64,000 nucleotides of DNA from Pseudomonadota bacterium (GTDB lineage Bacteria; Pseudomonadota; Alphaproteobacteria; Rhizobiales; Pleomorphomonadaceae): positions 1 to 64,000 of the forward strand of contig JAGSYV010000008.1 of NCBI GenBank assembly GCA_018262505.1, in the 5' to 3' direction. Position numbers and translations under genes: made by a program. Below are positions 9,618-18,910 of this stretch, one piece after another; positions within the stretch are counted from its first letter, which is position 1, and every line of letters begins with the position of its first letter. Under the pieces are notes generated by a model. The model saw nothing but the letters and a program-made list of their open reading frames with translations, searched no databases and was not told the DNA's origin.

Positions 9618-10598
9618 TCAGTTGAAGATGGTTTTCTCACTCTCTCCGTCGAACAGATGCAGCTTGGTGGTGTCGATGCCGAGCGTCACCACGTCGCCGT
9701 CACGCGCCTTGCAGCGCGGAGGCACCTTGGCCACCAGCTTGGTTCCATTGACCAGGAGATGGAGATGAACCTCCGATCCCATGGGCTCGGCGAGTTCGAC
9801 TGTCGTTCTGATCGGCGTTGTGGTCGCCTGCCCCATGTAGGAGGAGGCATCATCGTGCAAGTCTTCAGGCCGGATACCGAGCATGCAGTCGCGTTCGAGC
9901 CAAGACGCCAACGCCGCTTCGCCGGCACGCTCGGGTAATGGAATGAGGTCGGCACCGAAGCGGGCGGCGAAGCCGGCCGCAGTCCGCTCGATGCGCACGG
10001 GCAGCATGTTCATCTGCGGCGAGCCAATGAAGCTGGCGACGAACATGTTGCAGGGATTGTCGTAGAGGTTCTGCGGCGTGTCGACCTGCTGGATGAAGCC
10101 GTCCTTCATCACCACGATGCGGTCGGCCATGGTCATCGCCTCCACCTGATCGTGGGTGACGTAGATGAAGGTGGTGCCAAGGCTCTTGTGCAGCTTGGAG
10201 ATCTCGACACGCATCGTCGCACGCAGCTTGGCGTCGAGGTTGCTGAGCGGCTCGTCGAGCAGGAACACGGCGGGATTGCGCACCATGGCCCGTCCCAGCG
10301 CCACGCGCTGGCGCTGACCGCCGCTCAGCGCCTTCGGCTTGCGGTTGAGCAGATGCTCGATATCGAGAATCCTGGCAGCTTCGCGAACCTTGGCGTCGAT
10401 CTCGGCGCGCGGCGCCTTCCTGAGCTCGAGACCGAAGGCCATGTTCTTGTAGACCGTCATATGCGGATAGAGCGCATAATTCTGGAACACCATGGCGATG
10501 TCGCGGTCCTTGGACTCCAGATCGTTGACGAGGGCGTCGTCGATGTAGAGCAGGGAGCCGTAGGTCTTCTGAATGTTGCGAAGCGAAATGCCCGCCAT
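9618..10598 (-). CDS. UgpC/MsmK-type ABC ATPase lacking the Walker A region
   Basis: Protein of 326 residues, otherwise a good CUT1 ATPase: Q-loop FQNYALYPHMTVYKN, signature ALSGGQRQRVALGRAM, Walker B AVFLLDEPLSNLD, H-loop YVTHDQVEA and a C-terminal TOBE region. The N-terminus runs NIQKTYGS straight into LLYIDDALVND. Family members have about 43 additional residues at that point, including the P-loop GPSGCGKST. Typical length is about 369, which matches 326 plus 43. The reading frame is intact, so this is an in-frame internal deletion of roughly 130 bp. Alone it should not bind ATP normally. It is either an inactive allele or an assembly error. Confidence 0.85.
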   Translation of the reverse strand: MAGISLRNIQKTYGSLLYIDDALVNDLESKDRDIAMVFQNYALYPHMTVYKNMAFGLELRKAPRAEIDAKVREAARILDIEHLLNRKPKALSGGQRQRVALGRAMVRNPAVFLLDEPLSNLDAKLRATMRVEISKLHKSLGTTFIYVTHDQVEAMTMADRIVVMKDGFIQQVDTPQNLYDNPCNMFVASFIGSPQMNMLPVRIERTAAGFAARFGADLIPLPERAGEAALASWLERDCMLGIRPEDLHDDASSYMGQATTTPIRTTVELAEPMGSEVHLHLLVNGTKLVAKVPPRCKARDGDVVTLGIDTTKLHLFDGESEKTIFN

Positions 10599-10628
10599 GA
10601 CGGTCCTCCGATTGCTCAGCTTCGCCCG

Positions 10629-12653
10629 TTAGCGGACGAGAATGGTTCCAACGCTGGTTTCGCCCGCGCCGCGGTCGAAGACCGACACCTGGCCGAAGCC
10701 CGTGCAGCCGTCCGCGTTGAAGGTATCCGTGGGGCTCGCGTATTCGCGATGGGCGATCACAACCGTGAAGGCCCGTCCCCCCTTGGTGATGTTGAGGGCC
10801 TGGATCGTCGCATCATCGAAGGTGATCCCCTTAAAATTCGACGTCACCGGCACCGTCTCGGCCGACAACGCTTCGCGCTGCCTCGCCGGATTGAGGCCGA
10901 TGACGGTAAAGAGGTGGAGCGGGCCGTCGCCGTGGTCGTCGACCCGTAGCGTGACGTTGGTTTCAAGCTCGTTGTAACGGCGAGACAGCCGGGTCTCGAT
11001 CAGTCGTGCCCGTGGAGCGCCGCCGACCAGCAAGAGATCGACCGCGTTGCCGGCGCTGTCATAGGCAAAGCGGCGGCCATCGCCGGTCACCTGGCCACGA
11101 CTGTCGAAATGGAAGTAGCGCTGATAGGCGTGAGCGGACGCGGTATGGAACTCGTCGGCGATCACCAGGATATCCGGCTTCAGGAACAACAGCCGACGAT
11201 TGACGAAGACGCCACCCGAGGCAAGCTCCTGATAGCCGAGATGGCCGCCCTCGGCATAGGCGTAGCGATCGCCCGCGACGAAGCGGCGGTTGACGGCCCG
11301 CGACAGGCGCGAGCACCCCCAGCTGTCGACGGGCGTATAGACTTCCTCGTCATCGACCGTGACGGTGTTGTGGGCCGACGCGTTCTTGAACTCGAAGCGC
11401 TCCGGCTTGTTGACGTAGGTGTAGCGGCCGGCGTCGACGAGGACATCCTCGCCACGGGCAAACAGATCAAAGTGCAGCTTGTCGGAATGGCCATGTCCGG
11501 CGCCGAGCGTGCCGCAATGAAAATGCACGAATGTGCCATCCTCGCCCCAGCGATCGCGGAGATAGAAGTTGCCGGAGTGATGGAGCGCTGTATCGGTCGC
11601 GCGCGGTGGCTCCGCCGGCAGGGCCGCATAGGCGGCGATCGCGTCGGCGCCAAGATCCCACACGGCATCGATATCCATGACGGAACCGCCGAGCGCCCGC
11701 AGCAACGGGTCGGCGAAAATCACGGCGCCACGCACGACCAGATCGCGCTGGTCGATGTCGTCGCTGTCGCCCATCGACAGCTCGTGACCGTCCGGCTTGC
11801 CCGAAAGCGCGGTGACGCGGCAAAGGTCTCGGGTCTTGCGGCGGATCGGCTCCGGCAGCTCGTAGCCGCCTCGGTCGGCCAGCGTCACCACGTCGAGGTA
11901 ACAGGCCGTCACCTCGTTGTGGTACATCGGGCTCTGCTCCCACTGAAAGCCGTCGTCGTCGATCTGGATGCGCGCTTCCTCGGCAAGGCGGCGCGCAGCC
12001 TCGTGGCGATATGCCTCGGCGCGCGGCGCCGGCACGGCGGCGCCGACGATGAACAGGCCGTGGTTGGCCAGAACACCCCAGTTGCTCATCAGGTTGTAGC
12101 TGTTCCACACGCCCATGAGGAACTCGGCGTGCTCCGTCATCGAGGCAACAAAGGCGTCCATCACCTCGGGCGTGATGGCCGGGCTGCCTTCGAAGCACGC
12201 CATGGCCTTCACCCAGTATTCCATGCGGATACCGGCCTCGATGGTGCGCCAAGCCTTGGCATTGGCTGGGTCGTCCCGCTTGACCGTCCGCACCCAATGG
12301 GTGAGCTGATCGGCGAAGGCGGCGGCATAGTGTTCGTCGCCAGTCAGCGCATAAGCGCGGCCGAGCGTGATCCAGAACCGCATGCGGTTGAAGGCGAAGA
12401 TCCACTCCGGGTCGTCGCCGGGCTGGTGCAGCCAGTCGATCGCGCCCGGAAAGACCTCGGGAACGTGGGTGCGTTCCATGTCCCATCGCTCTTCGAACAC
12501 GAAGCGACGGTCGACGATCATGTCGGCGGAGGCGACAAGACGGGCGGCCTCATCCGGATAGGCTTGCCGCACGAAAGCGGCGATCCGGTCGCGGTCGGCG
12601 GCGCCGCGCATGAACAGACGGTCGGATCCTTCGAAGAACGCCTGGGGATTCAC
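10629..12653 (-). CDS. Heparinase II/III family polysaccharide lyase
   Basis: Protein of 674 residues with an alpha/alpha toroid N-terminal domain (for example WRTIEAGIRMEYW, NSYNLMSNWGVLANHG) and a C-terminal heparinase II/III beta-sandwich (TFVHFHCGTLGAGHGHSDKLHFDLFARGEDVLVDAG cut as two motifs around GHGHSD). The family cleaves uronic-acid-containing polysaccharides by beta-elimination. The HGHSD-type His and upstream Tyr/Asn are candidate catalytic residues. No signal peptide is seen, so it likely acts on imported oligosaccharide. The start codon is GTG. The next gene upstream is GH88, which hydrolyses the unsaturated uronyl ends that such lyases produce. Confidence 0.88.
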   Translation of the reverse strand: MNPQAFFEGSDRLFMRGAADRDRIAAFVRQAYPDEAARLVASADMIVDRRFVFEERWDMERTHVPEVFPGAIDWLHQPGDDPEWIFAFNRMRFWITLGRAYALTGDEHYAAAFADQLTHWVRTVKRDDPANAKAWRTIEAGIRMEYWVKAMACFEGSPAITPEVMDAFVASMTEHAEFLMGVWNSYNLMSNWGVLANHGLFIVGAAVPAPRAEAYRHEAARRLAEEARIQIDDDGFQWEQSPMYHNEVTACYLDVVTLADRGGYELPEPIRRKTRDLCRVTALSGKPDGHELSMGDSDDIDQRDLVVRGAVIFADPLLRALGGSVMDIDAVWDLGADAIAAYAALPAEPPRATDTALHHSGNFYLRDRWGEDGTFVHFHCGTLGAGHGHSDKLHFDLFARGEDVLVDAGRYTYVNKPERFEFKNASAHNTVTVDDEEVYTPVDSWGCSRLSRAVNRRFVAGDRYAYAEGGHLGYQELASGGVFVNRRLLFLKPDILVIADEFHTASAHAYQRYFHFDSRGQVTGDGRRFAYDSAGNAVDLLLVGGAPRARLIETRLSRRYNELETNVTLRVDDHGDGPLHLFTVIGLNPARQREALSAETVPVTSNFKGITFDDATIQALNITKGGRAFTVVIAHREYASPTDTFNADGCTGFGQVSVFDRGAGETSVGTILVR

Positions 12654-12663
12654 GATAGACGCC

Positions 12664-13836
12664 TCACCAGTAGGAAACCCAGTTGGAAGAAAGGCGCGTC
12701 AGCGCCTCCATGTAGAAATAGTCGCCCCATATGACGCACTCATCGACGCCCTCGGGCGTGCAGGTGTTGAAGGGCGTCTTCTTGGAATAGGTTCCGTGCA
12801 ACACCAGGCCGTTGGAGACAGCGGGATCGGTGACGGCATAGGACCGCACGAGGCTCGCCACCATGCGCCGGGCAAGATCGCGATAGGTCGCCGCGGCCAC
12901 CTCATCGACATGAAGCGCCATTTCGAGGAGACCGCAGGCCACGATCGACGCGCTAGATGAATCGCGCGGTTCCTCGGTGCCCGAGGTGAACATCAGGTCC
13001 CAGTAGGGCACGAGATCCTCGGGCAGCTTCTTCAGGTAAAAGCAGAGCAGACGGTCGAACAGCTCGCGCTTTTCCTCCACCCGCTCGACCTTGTAGGCAA
13101 GCGCCACGCCATAGATGCTCCAGGCCTGACCGCGCGTCCATGGGGAATCGTCGCTGTAGCCCTGGCAGGTCGCCCCGTGCGACGGCTTGCCGGTCACCGG
13201 GTCCATGAAAAAGGTGTGATAGGTCGAAAAATCCGGACGGATGGAGTTTTCAAGACAGGTGACGGTGTGGATGCGAGCCACGTCCCTATAGCGGCTGTCG
13301 CCGGTCTCCTCGGTCGCCCAATAGAGCAGTGGCAGGTTCATCAGGCAGTCGATGATGAAGCGATAGTTCTCCGGCGCGCCGAAAGCGCCCCATGCCTGGA
13401 TGAACCCGCCAACCGGCTGGAAGCGATCCATCAGCCTGTCAGCGGCGAGAATGGCTGCTTCGCGGGCCAGCCGGTCGCCGGTCAGCCTGTAGGCGGCGAC
13501 GCAGCTCGGCGAATAGAGGAACCCCATGTCGTGGTGGTCGACCGCGATGCGATTCTCCACGCGATGATGGAAGTCCTTCACCTGCACCTGGGCGGCATCG
13601 AGAAACGCCTGATCGCCGGAGCGCTCATAGGCAAGCCAGATCTGACCCGGCCAGAAGCCGCACGTCCACTGGTCGTTGGCGCAGGTCGGGTAGAAGTTGC
13701 CGACGCTCGAATGGTTGCGGGCAGCGTGAGTGAATTCGGGCAGGTTGCGGCGGACCAGATCGACGGCAAGGTCGAGCGCGTCGGACACCTGTTCGTTGGT
13801 CACCGGATCGATCGTCGGCGAAATACACGCAGTCAT
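12664..13836 (-). CDS. Glycoside hydrolase family 88, unsaturated glucuronyl hydrolase
   Basis: Cytoplasmic enzyme of 390 residues, predicted to hydrolyse 4,5-unsaturated uronic acid residues from the non-reducing end of oligosaccharides made by lyases. It has the GH88 (alpha/alpha)6 pattern: HHDMGFLYSPS and IIDCLMNLPLLYWA carry the two conserved Asp residues, and DDSPWTRGQAWSIYGVAL is a family hallmark. The C-terminal WGDYFYMEAL is typical. It lies 10 bases from the lyase gene and 19 from the permease gene, inside the same operon, which strongly supports a uronic-acid polysaccharide as the substrate. Confidence 0.93.
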   Translation of the reverse strand: MTACISPTIDPVTNEQVSDALDLAVDLVRRNLPEFTHAARNHSSVGNFYPTCANDQWTCGFWPGQIWLAYERSGDQAFLDAAQVQVKDFHHRVENRIAVDHHDMGFLYSPSCVAAYRLTGDRLAREAAILAADRLMDRFQPVGGFIQAWGAFGAPENYRFIIDCLMNLPLLYWATEETGDSRYRDVARIHTVTCLENSIRPDFSTYHTFFMDPVTGKPSHGATCQGYSDDSPWTRGQAWSIYGVALAYKVERVEEKRELFDRLLCFYLKKLPEDLVPYWDLMFTSGTEEPRDSSSASIVACGLLEMALHVDEVAAATYRDLARRMVASLVRSYAVTDPAVSNGLVLHGTYSKKTPFNTCTPEGVDECVIWGDYFYMEALTRLSSNWVSYW

Positions 13837-13855
13837 AATGGTCCTTTCGCTGCGC

Positions 13856-14692
13856 TCAGCCCTTGAGGCCGCTCGAGGCGATGCCTTCGACGAAGAAGCG
13901 CTGCAAGGCGAGGAAGACGATGAGTACGGGGATCAAGGTCACCACCGACGCCGCCATGATCAGTCCGTATTCGGCCGAATACTGGGCGATGAACATGCGA
14001 AGGCCGATCTGGATCGTCTTGAGCTCGGTCTTGGTGAGGTAGATCATCGGCCCGAGGAAGTCGTTCCAGGTGGTGACGAAGGTGAAGATCGTCAGTGTGG
14101 ACAGCGCAGGCTTGGACAGCGGCAGCATGATCTTCCACCAGATCTGGTATTCGTTCATGCCGTCGATGCGGGCCGCCTCGCAGAGCTCGTCGGGAATGCT
14201 CTGGTAGAACTGCCGCATCAGAAAGACGCCGAAGGCGGTGAAGGCCTGCAGGCAGATCAGCGCCAGATGCGTGTTGTTGAGGTGAAACTCGCGCATCAAG
14301 ATGAACTGCGGCACCATGTAGACCTGCCAGGGCATGGCGATGGTGGCGATGTAGCCGAGGAAGAGCGCGTTCTTGTACTTGAAGTCGAGCTTGGCGAAGG
14401 CGTAGGCGGCAAAGCTGGAGGTGAGAAGCTGCAGCACCGTCACGATGATGGTCAGCTTGGACGTGTTCCAGATGAACAGCGCCAGCGGCACCTTGGTCCA
14501 GATGTCGACATAGTTGTGCCACACCGGCTGGGCGGGGAACCACTCGACCGGGAAGGAGAACACGTCCTTGCTGAGCTTGAGCGATGCCGACAGCATCCAC
14601 ACGAAAGGCACCAACATGGTCACGGCTGTCGCGATCAGGATGGCGTAGACGACGATGCGGGAGACCTTGACCTTGCGACCGCGAATTTTCAT
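13856..14692 (-). CDS. Carbohydrate ABC transporter permease, MalG type
   Basis: Inner-membrane permease of 278 residues with six predicted helices and the EAA loop DELCEAARIDGMNEYQIWWKI (here residues around the EAA-G motif). The ATG at 14692 was chosen because GGAGG lies eight bases upstream. A more distal ATG at 14716 overlaps the stop of the preceding permease (TGATG) and would add eight residues. It pairs with the MalF-type permease to form a CUT1 channel. Confidence 0.93.
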   Translation of the reverse strand: MKIRGRKVKVSRIVVYAILIATAVTMLVPFVWMLSASLKLSKDVFSFPVEWFPAQPVWHNYVDIWTKVPLALFIWNTSKLTIIVTVLQLLTSSFAAYAFAKLDFKYKNALFLGYIATIAMPWQVYMVPQFILMREFHLNNTHLALICLQAFTAFGVFLMRQFYQSIPDELCEAARIDGMNEYQIWWKIMLPLSKPALSTLTIFTFVTTWNDFLGPMIYLTKTELKTIQIGLRMFIAQYSAEYGLIMAASVVTLIPVLIVFLALQRFFVEGIASSGLKG

Positions 14693-14715
14693 GGCTTTTC
14701 CTCCGACCCGAACCA

Positions 14716-15633
14716 TCACGCGTCTCTCTGGCCACGGAACTGAATAACCGTGACGATGAGAACGAGCAGGAACAGGACAAGGGCGACCATGCTGGCGTAT
14801 CCCAGGTCCCAGGAGATGAAGGCTTCGTTGTAGATGTGATAGACGAGGACCAGCGTCGACGTGCCGGGGCCGCCCTGCGTCAACATGTAGATCTGGTCGA
14901 AGACCTTGAAGCACTGGATGGTCAGCATGATGCTGACGAAGAAGGTCGTCGCGCTCAGCTGCGGAATGGTGACGTGGCGGAACTTGTCCCAGGCATTGGC
15001 GCCATCGATGCCCGCCGCCTCGTAAAGCTCGGGGTTCACGCCCTGCAGACCGGCAAGGTAGATCACCATGTAATAGCCCATGTTCTTCCAGACGGAGAAC
15101 AGGATGACCGTGACCATCGCCCAGTTCTTGTCGGCCGACCAGCCGGGCAGATGCGCCGGATCGAGGCCGAAAGCCACCAGCAGCATGTTGAACGGGCCCA
15201 TGGCCGGATTGAAGATCATGTTCCAGACCACGGCAACCGCGACCAGCGAGGCGACGTAGGGGAAAAACATGACGGTGCGGAAAAAATTGCGGCCGAAGAC
15301 CTTCTGGTTGAGCAGCACCGCCAGAAGCAGCGAACAGACCAGCGTCAGCGGCACGGTCACCGCCGTGTAGACAAGCGTGTTCCACAGCGCGGTCTGGAAC
15401 ACGTCGTCGGAAAACAGGCGCCAGAAGTTCCTGAGCCCGGCGAACGTCATCTCGTTCGAACCGTCCCAGTCCATGAAGGCCAGCGCGAAGGCAAACAGGA
15501 TCGGCCCGAGCGTGAACACGGCAAAGCCGATGAAATTCGGCGCAATGAAGCTGTAGGCGACCACATTGTTGCGCAACCGTCGGCGGGCGGCCGTCGTGGG
15601 GCGCGGCTTGCGAACTGGAGCGATGACCGCCAT
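14716..15633 (-). CDS. Carbohydrate ABC transporter permease, MalF type
   Basis: Inner-membrane permease of 305 residues, first gene of the eight-gene minus-strand polysaccharide operon. It has an N-terminal basic segment followed by a transmembrane helix (YSFIAPNFIGFAVFTLGP) and the CUT1 motif LYEAAGIDGANAWDKFRHVT, which contacts the ATPase. The upstream divergent region of about 300 bases holds several TGGAAA/TTTCCA inverted repeats that are probably bound by the LacI-type regulator at 17743-18783. Confidence 0.93.
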   Translation of the reverse strand: MAVIAPVRKPRPTTAARRRLRNNVVAYSFIAPNFIGFAVFTLGPILFAFALAFMDWDGSNEMTFAGLRNFWRLFSDDVFQTALWNTLVYTAVTVPLTLVCSLLLAVLLNQKVFGRNFFRTVMFFPYVASLVAVAVVWNMIFNPAMGPFNMLLVAFGLDPAHLPGWSADKNWAMVTVILFSVWKNMGYYMVIYLAGLQGVNPELYEAAGIDGANAWDKFRHVTIPQLSATTFFVSIMLTIQCFKVFDQIYMLTQGGPGTSTLVLVYHIYNEAFISWDLGYASMVALVLFLLVLIVTVIQFRGQRDA

Positions 15634-15679
15634 TGCTTCCTCCCCGGGAATCTTTTCCGTTTTCCGTCAATTGACCCAG

Positions 15680-15692
15680 TGGAAACTTTCCA
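15680..15692. promoter_or_regulatory. Putative LacI-family operator TGGAAA-C-TTTCCA
   Basis: Perfect 13-base palindrome with a central C, 47 bases upstream of the MalF-type permease start. A GAAATTTCCA follows directly, so half-sites are clustered. Similar elements occur in the same divergent region and upstream of the LacI gene, but not in other intergenic regions I read. This supports a locus-specific operator, though binding is inferred. Confidence 0.6.
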
Positions 15693-15833
15693 GAAATTTC
15701 CACCCGCCCGTCGCACCCTCTCCAACGGACCGACCAGCAATGACGACGATCTCGACATCGCGATATTCTCGCGACGATCAGACGAGTGTAAACTCCACAA
15801 AACGTCGAAACGCAATCGACAAAATACACATAT

Positions 15834-15877
15834 TTTCCATCTTTCCAAATTTCTTTCTTTTTCCTCTAAATGGAAAA
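15834..15877. promoter_or_regulatory. Cluster of TTTCCA/GGAAAA half-sites upstream of second lyase
   Basis: TTTCCATCTTTCCA at 15834-15847 gives two direct half-sites. TTTTCC and GGAAAA separated by seven bases at 15859-15877 form an inverted pair. The cluster ends 63 bases before the plus-strand lyase ATG. The A/T-rich context contrasts with the GC-rich genes. It probably serves as operator for the same LacI-type regulator. The remaining bases of this 307-base divergent region show no gene. Confidence 0.5.
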
Positions 15878-15940
15878 TATTAAACCGCTAGCGACCGGTG
15901 GGGGCGAAACGCCGCTCCGGATGAGAACAGGGAGAGCAGC

Positions 15941-17737
15941 ATGTTCGTCGAATGCCTGGCCAATCTGCCGCCGACGATCGGCCGTTTCGCCCCGGCGCCA
16001 TCGGCAGGGGATCGCGCGGCGTGGCATTGCCTGCCGGCCGATGTTCGCAACGCTCTCGTAGCGCGCGGTGAAAGCCTTGTTGATACCGCCTTTCCGCCGC
16101 TTCCCGCCTCCGCCTACATGGATTTCCGGCGTAACGGCGACCGCGCGCGCTTCGAAGCGATCTACCTTACGCGGCGGCGAAACCTCAACGCCGCCGTCAT
16201 GGCCGAATGCGTGGCGCATGACGGCCGGTTTCTCGATCAGGTCATCGATGGCATTTTCGCTCTCTGCGAAGAAAGCGGCTGGCAGCTGCCCGCTCACAAC
16301 ACGCTGGTGCGCGACACGCCGACGACCATCTTGCCTGATGTCGACACGCCAGTCCTGGACCTGTTCGCCTGCGAGACCGGCGCGCAACTGGCGGTCATCG
16401 ATCACCTGCTCGGCGCCGAGCTCGATACCGTCAGCCCGCTGATCCGGGCGCGCATCCGCCGCGAAATCGACGCGCGCATCGTCACCCCCTACCTCAGCCG
16501 TCATTTCTGGTGGATGGGCCATGGCGACGAGCCGATGTGCAATTGGACTGTCTGGTGTACCCAGAACGTTCTGCTCGCCACGATGACCGGCGACTACCCG
16601 CCCGATCTGCGCCGCCAGGTGGTGACCAAGGCCGCCGCAAGCCTCGACGCCTTCCTGAAGGACTATGCCGACGATGGCTGCTGCGAGGAGGGCGCGCAAT
16701 ATTATCGCCACGCCGGCCTCTGCCTGTTCAATGCCATGGACATCCTGAACAGGGTGACTGACGGGGCTTTTGCCACGGCCGCCCGGTCGGACAAGATCCG
16801 CAACATCGCCGACTACATCGTCAACATTCACGCTCGCGGCGCCTGTTACTTCAACTTCGCCGACTGCTCGCCGCTAGCCGGCTCGGCCGGCGCCCGCGAA
16901 TATCTGTTCGGCCTTGCTGTCGGCTCGGATCGCCTTGCCGACTTCGCCGCGGCCGACTGGGCGACGTCGACCGATCGCGACCTGCCCGAGGAGATCAATC
17001 TCTATTACCGGCTGCAGTCGGCGTTTGCCGCCGAGAGGATCGCTGCCCATCGCCCAGCCGCGCCGCAGGCTCAAAAGGACATCCACTATCCCAGCGTCGG
17101 GCTATTCGTCCTGCGCGACGCCACCTTCGACCTTGCCGTCAAGGCCGGCGACAATGGCGATAGCCACGGCCACGCCGATGCCGGCTCGCTGATCCTGTTC
17201 AAGAACGGCGCTCCCCTGCTGATCGACGTCGGCGTGGAGACCTATACGGCCAAGACCTTCTCGGCCGCCCGTCAAGAAATCTGGACCATCCGGTCGGCCT
17301 ATCACAACCTGCCGCTGTTCGGCGGCGTGGAGGAAGGTTATGGCGCCGCCTATGGCACCCGCGACGTGATCTTCGAGCCGGGCGAGACAGAAAGCCGCGT
17401 CTCGATGAACCTCGCCGGCGCCTTTCCATCGGCGGCGGGCGTCACGACGGCGCGCCGAACCGTCCGCTTCGTCAAGGGCGAGCATATCGAGATCGAGGAT
17501 AACAGATCACCGGCCGGTCCCTCGACACTGCATCTCATGTTGGCGCAGCGGCCCGACGTGACGAGAGACGGACTGATGCTGTCCGGCCTCGGCACGATCG
17601 CCATCGTGGGGGGCGGAGCGGTCAGGGTCGAGGCGATCGAGATCACCGATCCGCGCTTGCGGCAGGCATGGCCGGCGACGCTCTATCGCGTTGCCATTCC
17701 CTTCGAGGACCGCATCCTCGTGAGGATCGGCAAATGA
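15941..17737 (+). CDS. Heparinase II/III family protein (second lyase)
   Basis: Protein of 598 residues, transcribed divergently from the importer operon. The N-terminal alpha/alpha toroid includes HFWWMGHGDEPMCNWTVWC and EEGAQYYRHAGLCLFNAMD. The C-terminal heparinase domain includes KAGDNGDSHGHADAGSLIL and LLIDVGVETYT. The Asn/His/Tyr catalytic set expected for beta-elimination is present in these stretches. It is clearly different in sequence from the lyase at 10629-12653, so the two probably attack different linkages of one polysaccharide. No signal peptide is seen. A GGGAGAG ribosome site precedes the ATG. Confidence 0.86.
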   Translation: MFVECLANLPPTIGRFAPAPSAGDRAAWHCLPADVRNALVARGESLVDTAFPPLPASAYMDFRRNGDRARFEAIYLTRRRNLNAAVMAECVAHDGRFLDQVIDGIFALCEESGWQLPAHNTLVRDTPTTILPDVDTPVLDLFACETGAQLAVIDHLLGAELDTVSPLIRARIRREIDARIVTPYLSRHFWWMGHGDEPMCNWTVWCTQNVLLATMTGDYPPDLRRQVVTKAAASLDAFLKDYADDGCCEEGAQYYRHAGLCLFNAMDILNRVTDGAFATAARSDKIRNIADYIVNIHARGACYFNFADCSPLAGSAGAREYLFGLAVGSDRLADFAAADWATSTDRDLPEEINLYYRLQSAFAAERIAAHRPAAPQAQKDIHYPSVGLFVLRDATFDLAVKAGDNGDSHGHADAGSLILFKNGAPLLIDVGVETYTAKTFSAARQEIWTIRSAYHNLPLFGGVEEGYGAAYGTRDVIFEPGETESRVSMNLAGAFPSAAGVTTARRTVRFVKGEHIEIEDNRSPAGPSTLHLMLAQRPDVTRDGLMLSGLGTIAIVGGGAVRVEAIEITDPRLRQAWPATLYRVAIPFEDRILVRIGK

Positions 17738-17742
17738 CCGGT

Positions 17743-18783
17743 TCAGCGGGGCGGCGCTGCCACGGAGGCCCGTTCCACCAGTTGGACGCCAAGGCTGAGC
17801 CGGCGGCCGTTGCGGAGCGGGTTGGCCGCCCCGTCGAGCAGCATGTGCACCGCGGCCCGCCCCATCTCGGCCCGCTCGATATGGAACGTGGTGAGCGGAA
17901 TCTCGCAATGCGCGCTGATGGGAAGATCATCGAAGCCGGTGATCGATACGTCTTCAGGCACCCGGTAGCCAGCGGCCAGAACGGCACGCATGGCGCCGAT
18001 GGCCAGCATGTCGGAAACGCAGCAAAGCGCCGTCGCCTCGAATTTGCCGCTGTCGATGAGCCGGGTCACCGCCTGCTGCGCACCGGTGCTGGTCAGCCCG
18101 GCGTCGTCGGTATCGAGCAAATGGCGGTCGGCATCGAAGGCAATGCCAGACCGTTCGAGCGCCTTGCGGAAGCCTTCGAGGCGAAGCGTGAGGGATTGGC
18201 GGAACGGATGGGTGACATGCAGCAGATTCCGGTGCCCCATGTCGAGGAGATGCTGCGCCGCCGCCCAGCCGCCGAAGTGATAGTCGGGCGAAACGCTGTC
18301 GATCCGCATGGCGGGATCCATGCCGTTGATGATCACCGCCGGGCAGCCGATGGCCGCGACGGCATCGACCAGCACCGGCTGATCGAGCCCCATCATGATG
18401 ACGCTCTCTGGCAATCCGCGGCGAAACAGACTCGACGGATCGGGTGTCGGCTCGCCGTGGAACAACATCTCGACGCCGAGCCCCAAGCCGATGCGCTCGG
18501 CCTCCTCGGTGATGCCGCGCAGGATCTCGCCATAGAAACTGTCGTTTCCGACATATCGGTCGTAGGTGACGATCGTCGCCGTGCCGAGGCCATTCGACTG
18601 CCGGGGACGCCCATCCGACTTGCGATAGCCGACGGCCTCCATGGCCCGCATGATTCGCTCGCGGTTGGCAGGGCTGACGCCGACCTTGGCGTTCAATGCC
18701 TTCGAGACGGTGCCCACGGAAACGCCGGCCGCCGCGGCGATATCGCTCAGAGTCGCCGAACGCGGCGGTTTCTGCTTGCCCAT
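17743..18783 (-). CDS. LacI family transcriptional regulator of the polysaccharide locus
   Basis: Repressor of 346 residues. The N-terminal LacI helix-turn-helix is unmistakable ([22 protein letters not shown]) and is followed by a periplasmic-binding-protein-like effector domain ending in [16 protein letters not shown]. The start MGKQKPP was chosen over an upstream GTG-type extension because GGGGAAAGG lies just before it. It converges on the second lyase gene with five bases between stops. It is likely autoregulated through the inverted repeat at 18882-18910 and may control the two divergent operons by the related repeats at 15680-15877. Confidence 0.92.
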   Translation of the reverse strand: MGKQKPPRSATLSDIAAAAGVSVGTVSKALNAKVGVSPANRERIMRAMEAVGYRKSDGRPRQSNGLGTATIVTYDRYVGNDSFYGEILRGITEEAERIGLGLGVEMLFHGEPTPDPSSLFRRGLPESVIMMGLDQPVLVDAVAAIGCPAVIINGMDPAMRIDSVSPDYHFGGWAAAQHLLDMGHRNLLHVTHPFRQSLTLRLEGFRKALERSGIAFDADRHLLDTDDAGLTSTGAQQAVTRLIDSGKFEATALCCVSDMLAIGAMRAVLAAGYRVPEDVSITGFDDLPISAHCEIPLTTFHIERAEMGRAAVHMLLDGAANPLRNGRRLSLGVQLVERASVAAPPR

Positions 18784-18881
18784 TCCAACCTTTCCCCTCG
18801 GTCGGCGCAACGCCAGACGGCGGCAACCAGATGGTCTGCCGTTGTCGGCACCATTCTAGGGCCATCAGGAAAAAGTTTCTA

Positions 18882-18910
18882 CGTGGAAAAATATCGTCCT
18901 ATTTTCCACG
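18882..18910. promoter_or_regulatory. Putative LacI-family operator upstream of regulator and acyltransferase
   Basis: Inverted repeat with arms CGTGGAAAA and TTTTCCACG (about 11 bases each with the flanking A/T) around a short centre. It lies between the LacI gene start (minus) and the acyltransferase gene (plus). It shares the TGGAAA/TTTCCA core with the elements in the importer-lyase divergent region. One operator could therefore serve both the regulator and the acyltransferase gene. Confidence 0.6.

Noticed and set aside
11109-12734. Large plus-strand frame opposite the heparinase gene
   Set aside because: Antisense to a well-supported lyase, with no ribosome site or recognisable domain.
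13856-15829. Single 657-residue minus-strand frame spanning both permease genes
   Set aside because: Only the part from 14692 resembles a permease; the upstream part overlaps the MalF-type permease in another frame. The GGAGG site and ATG at 14692 define the real start.
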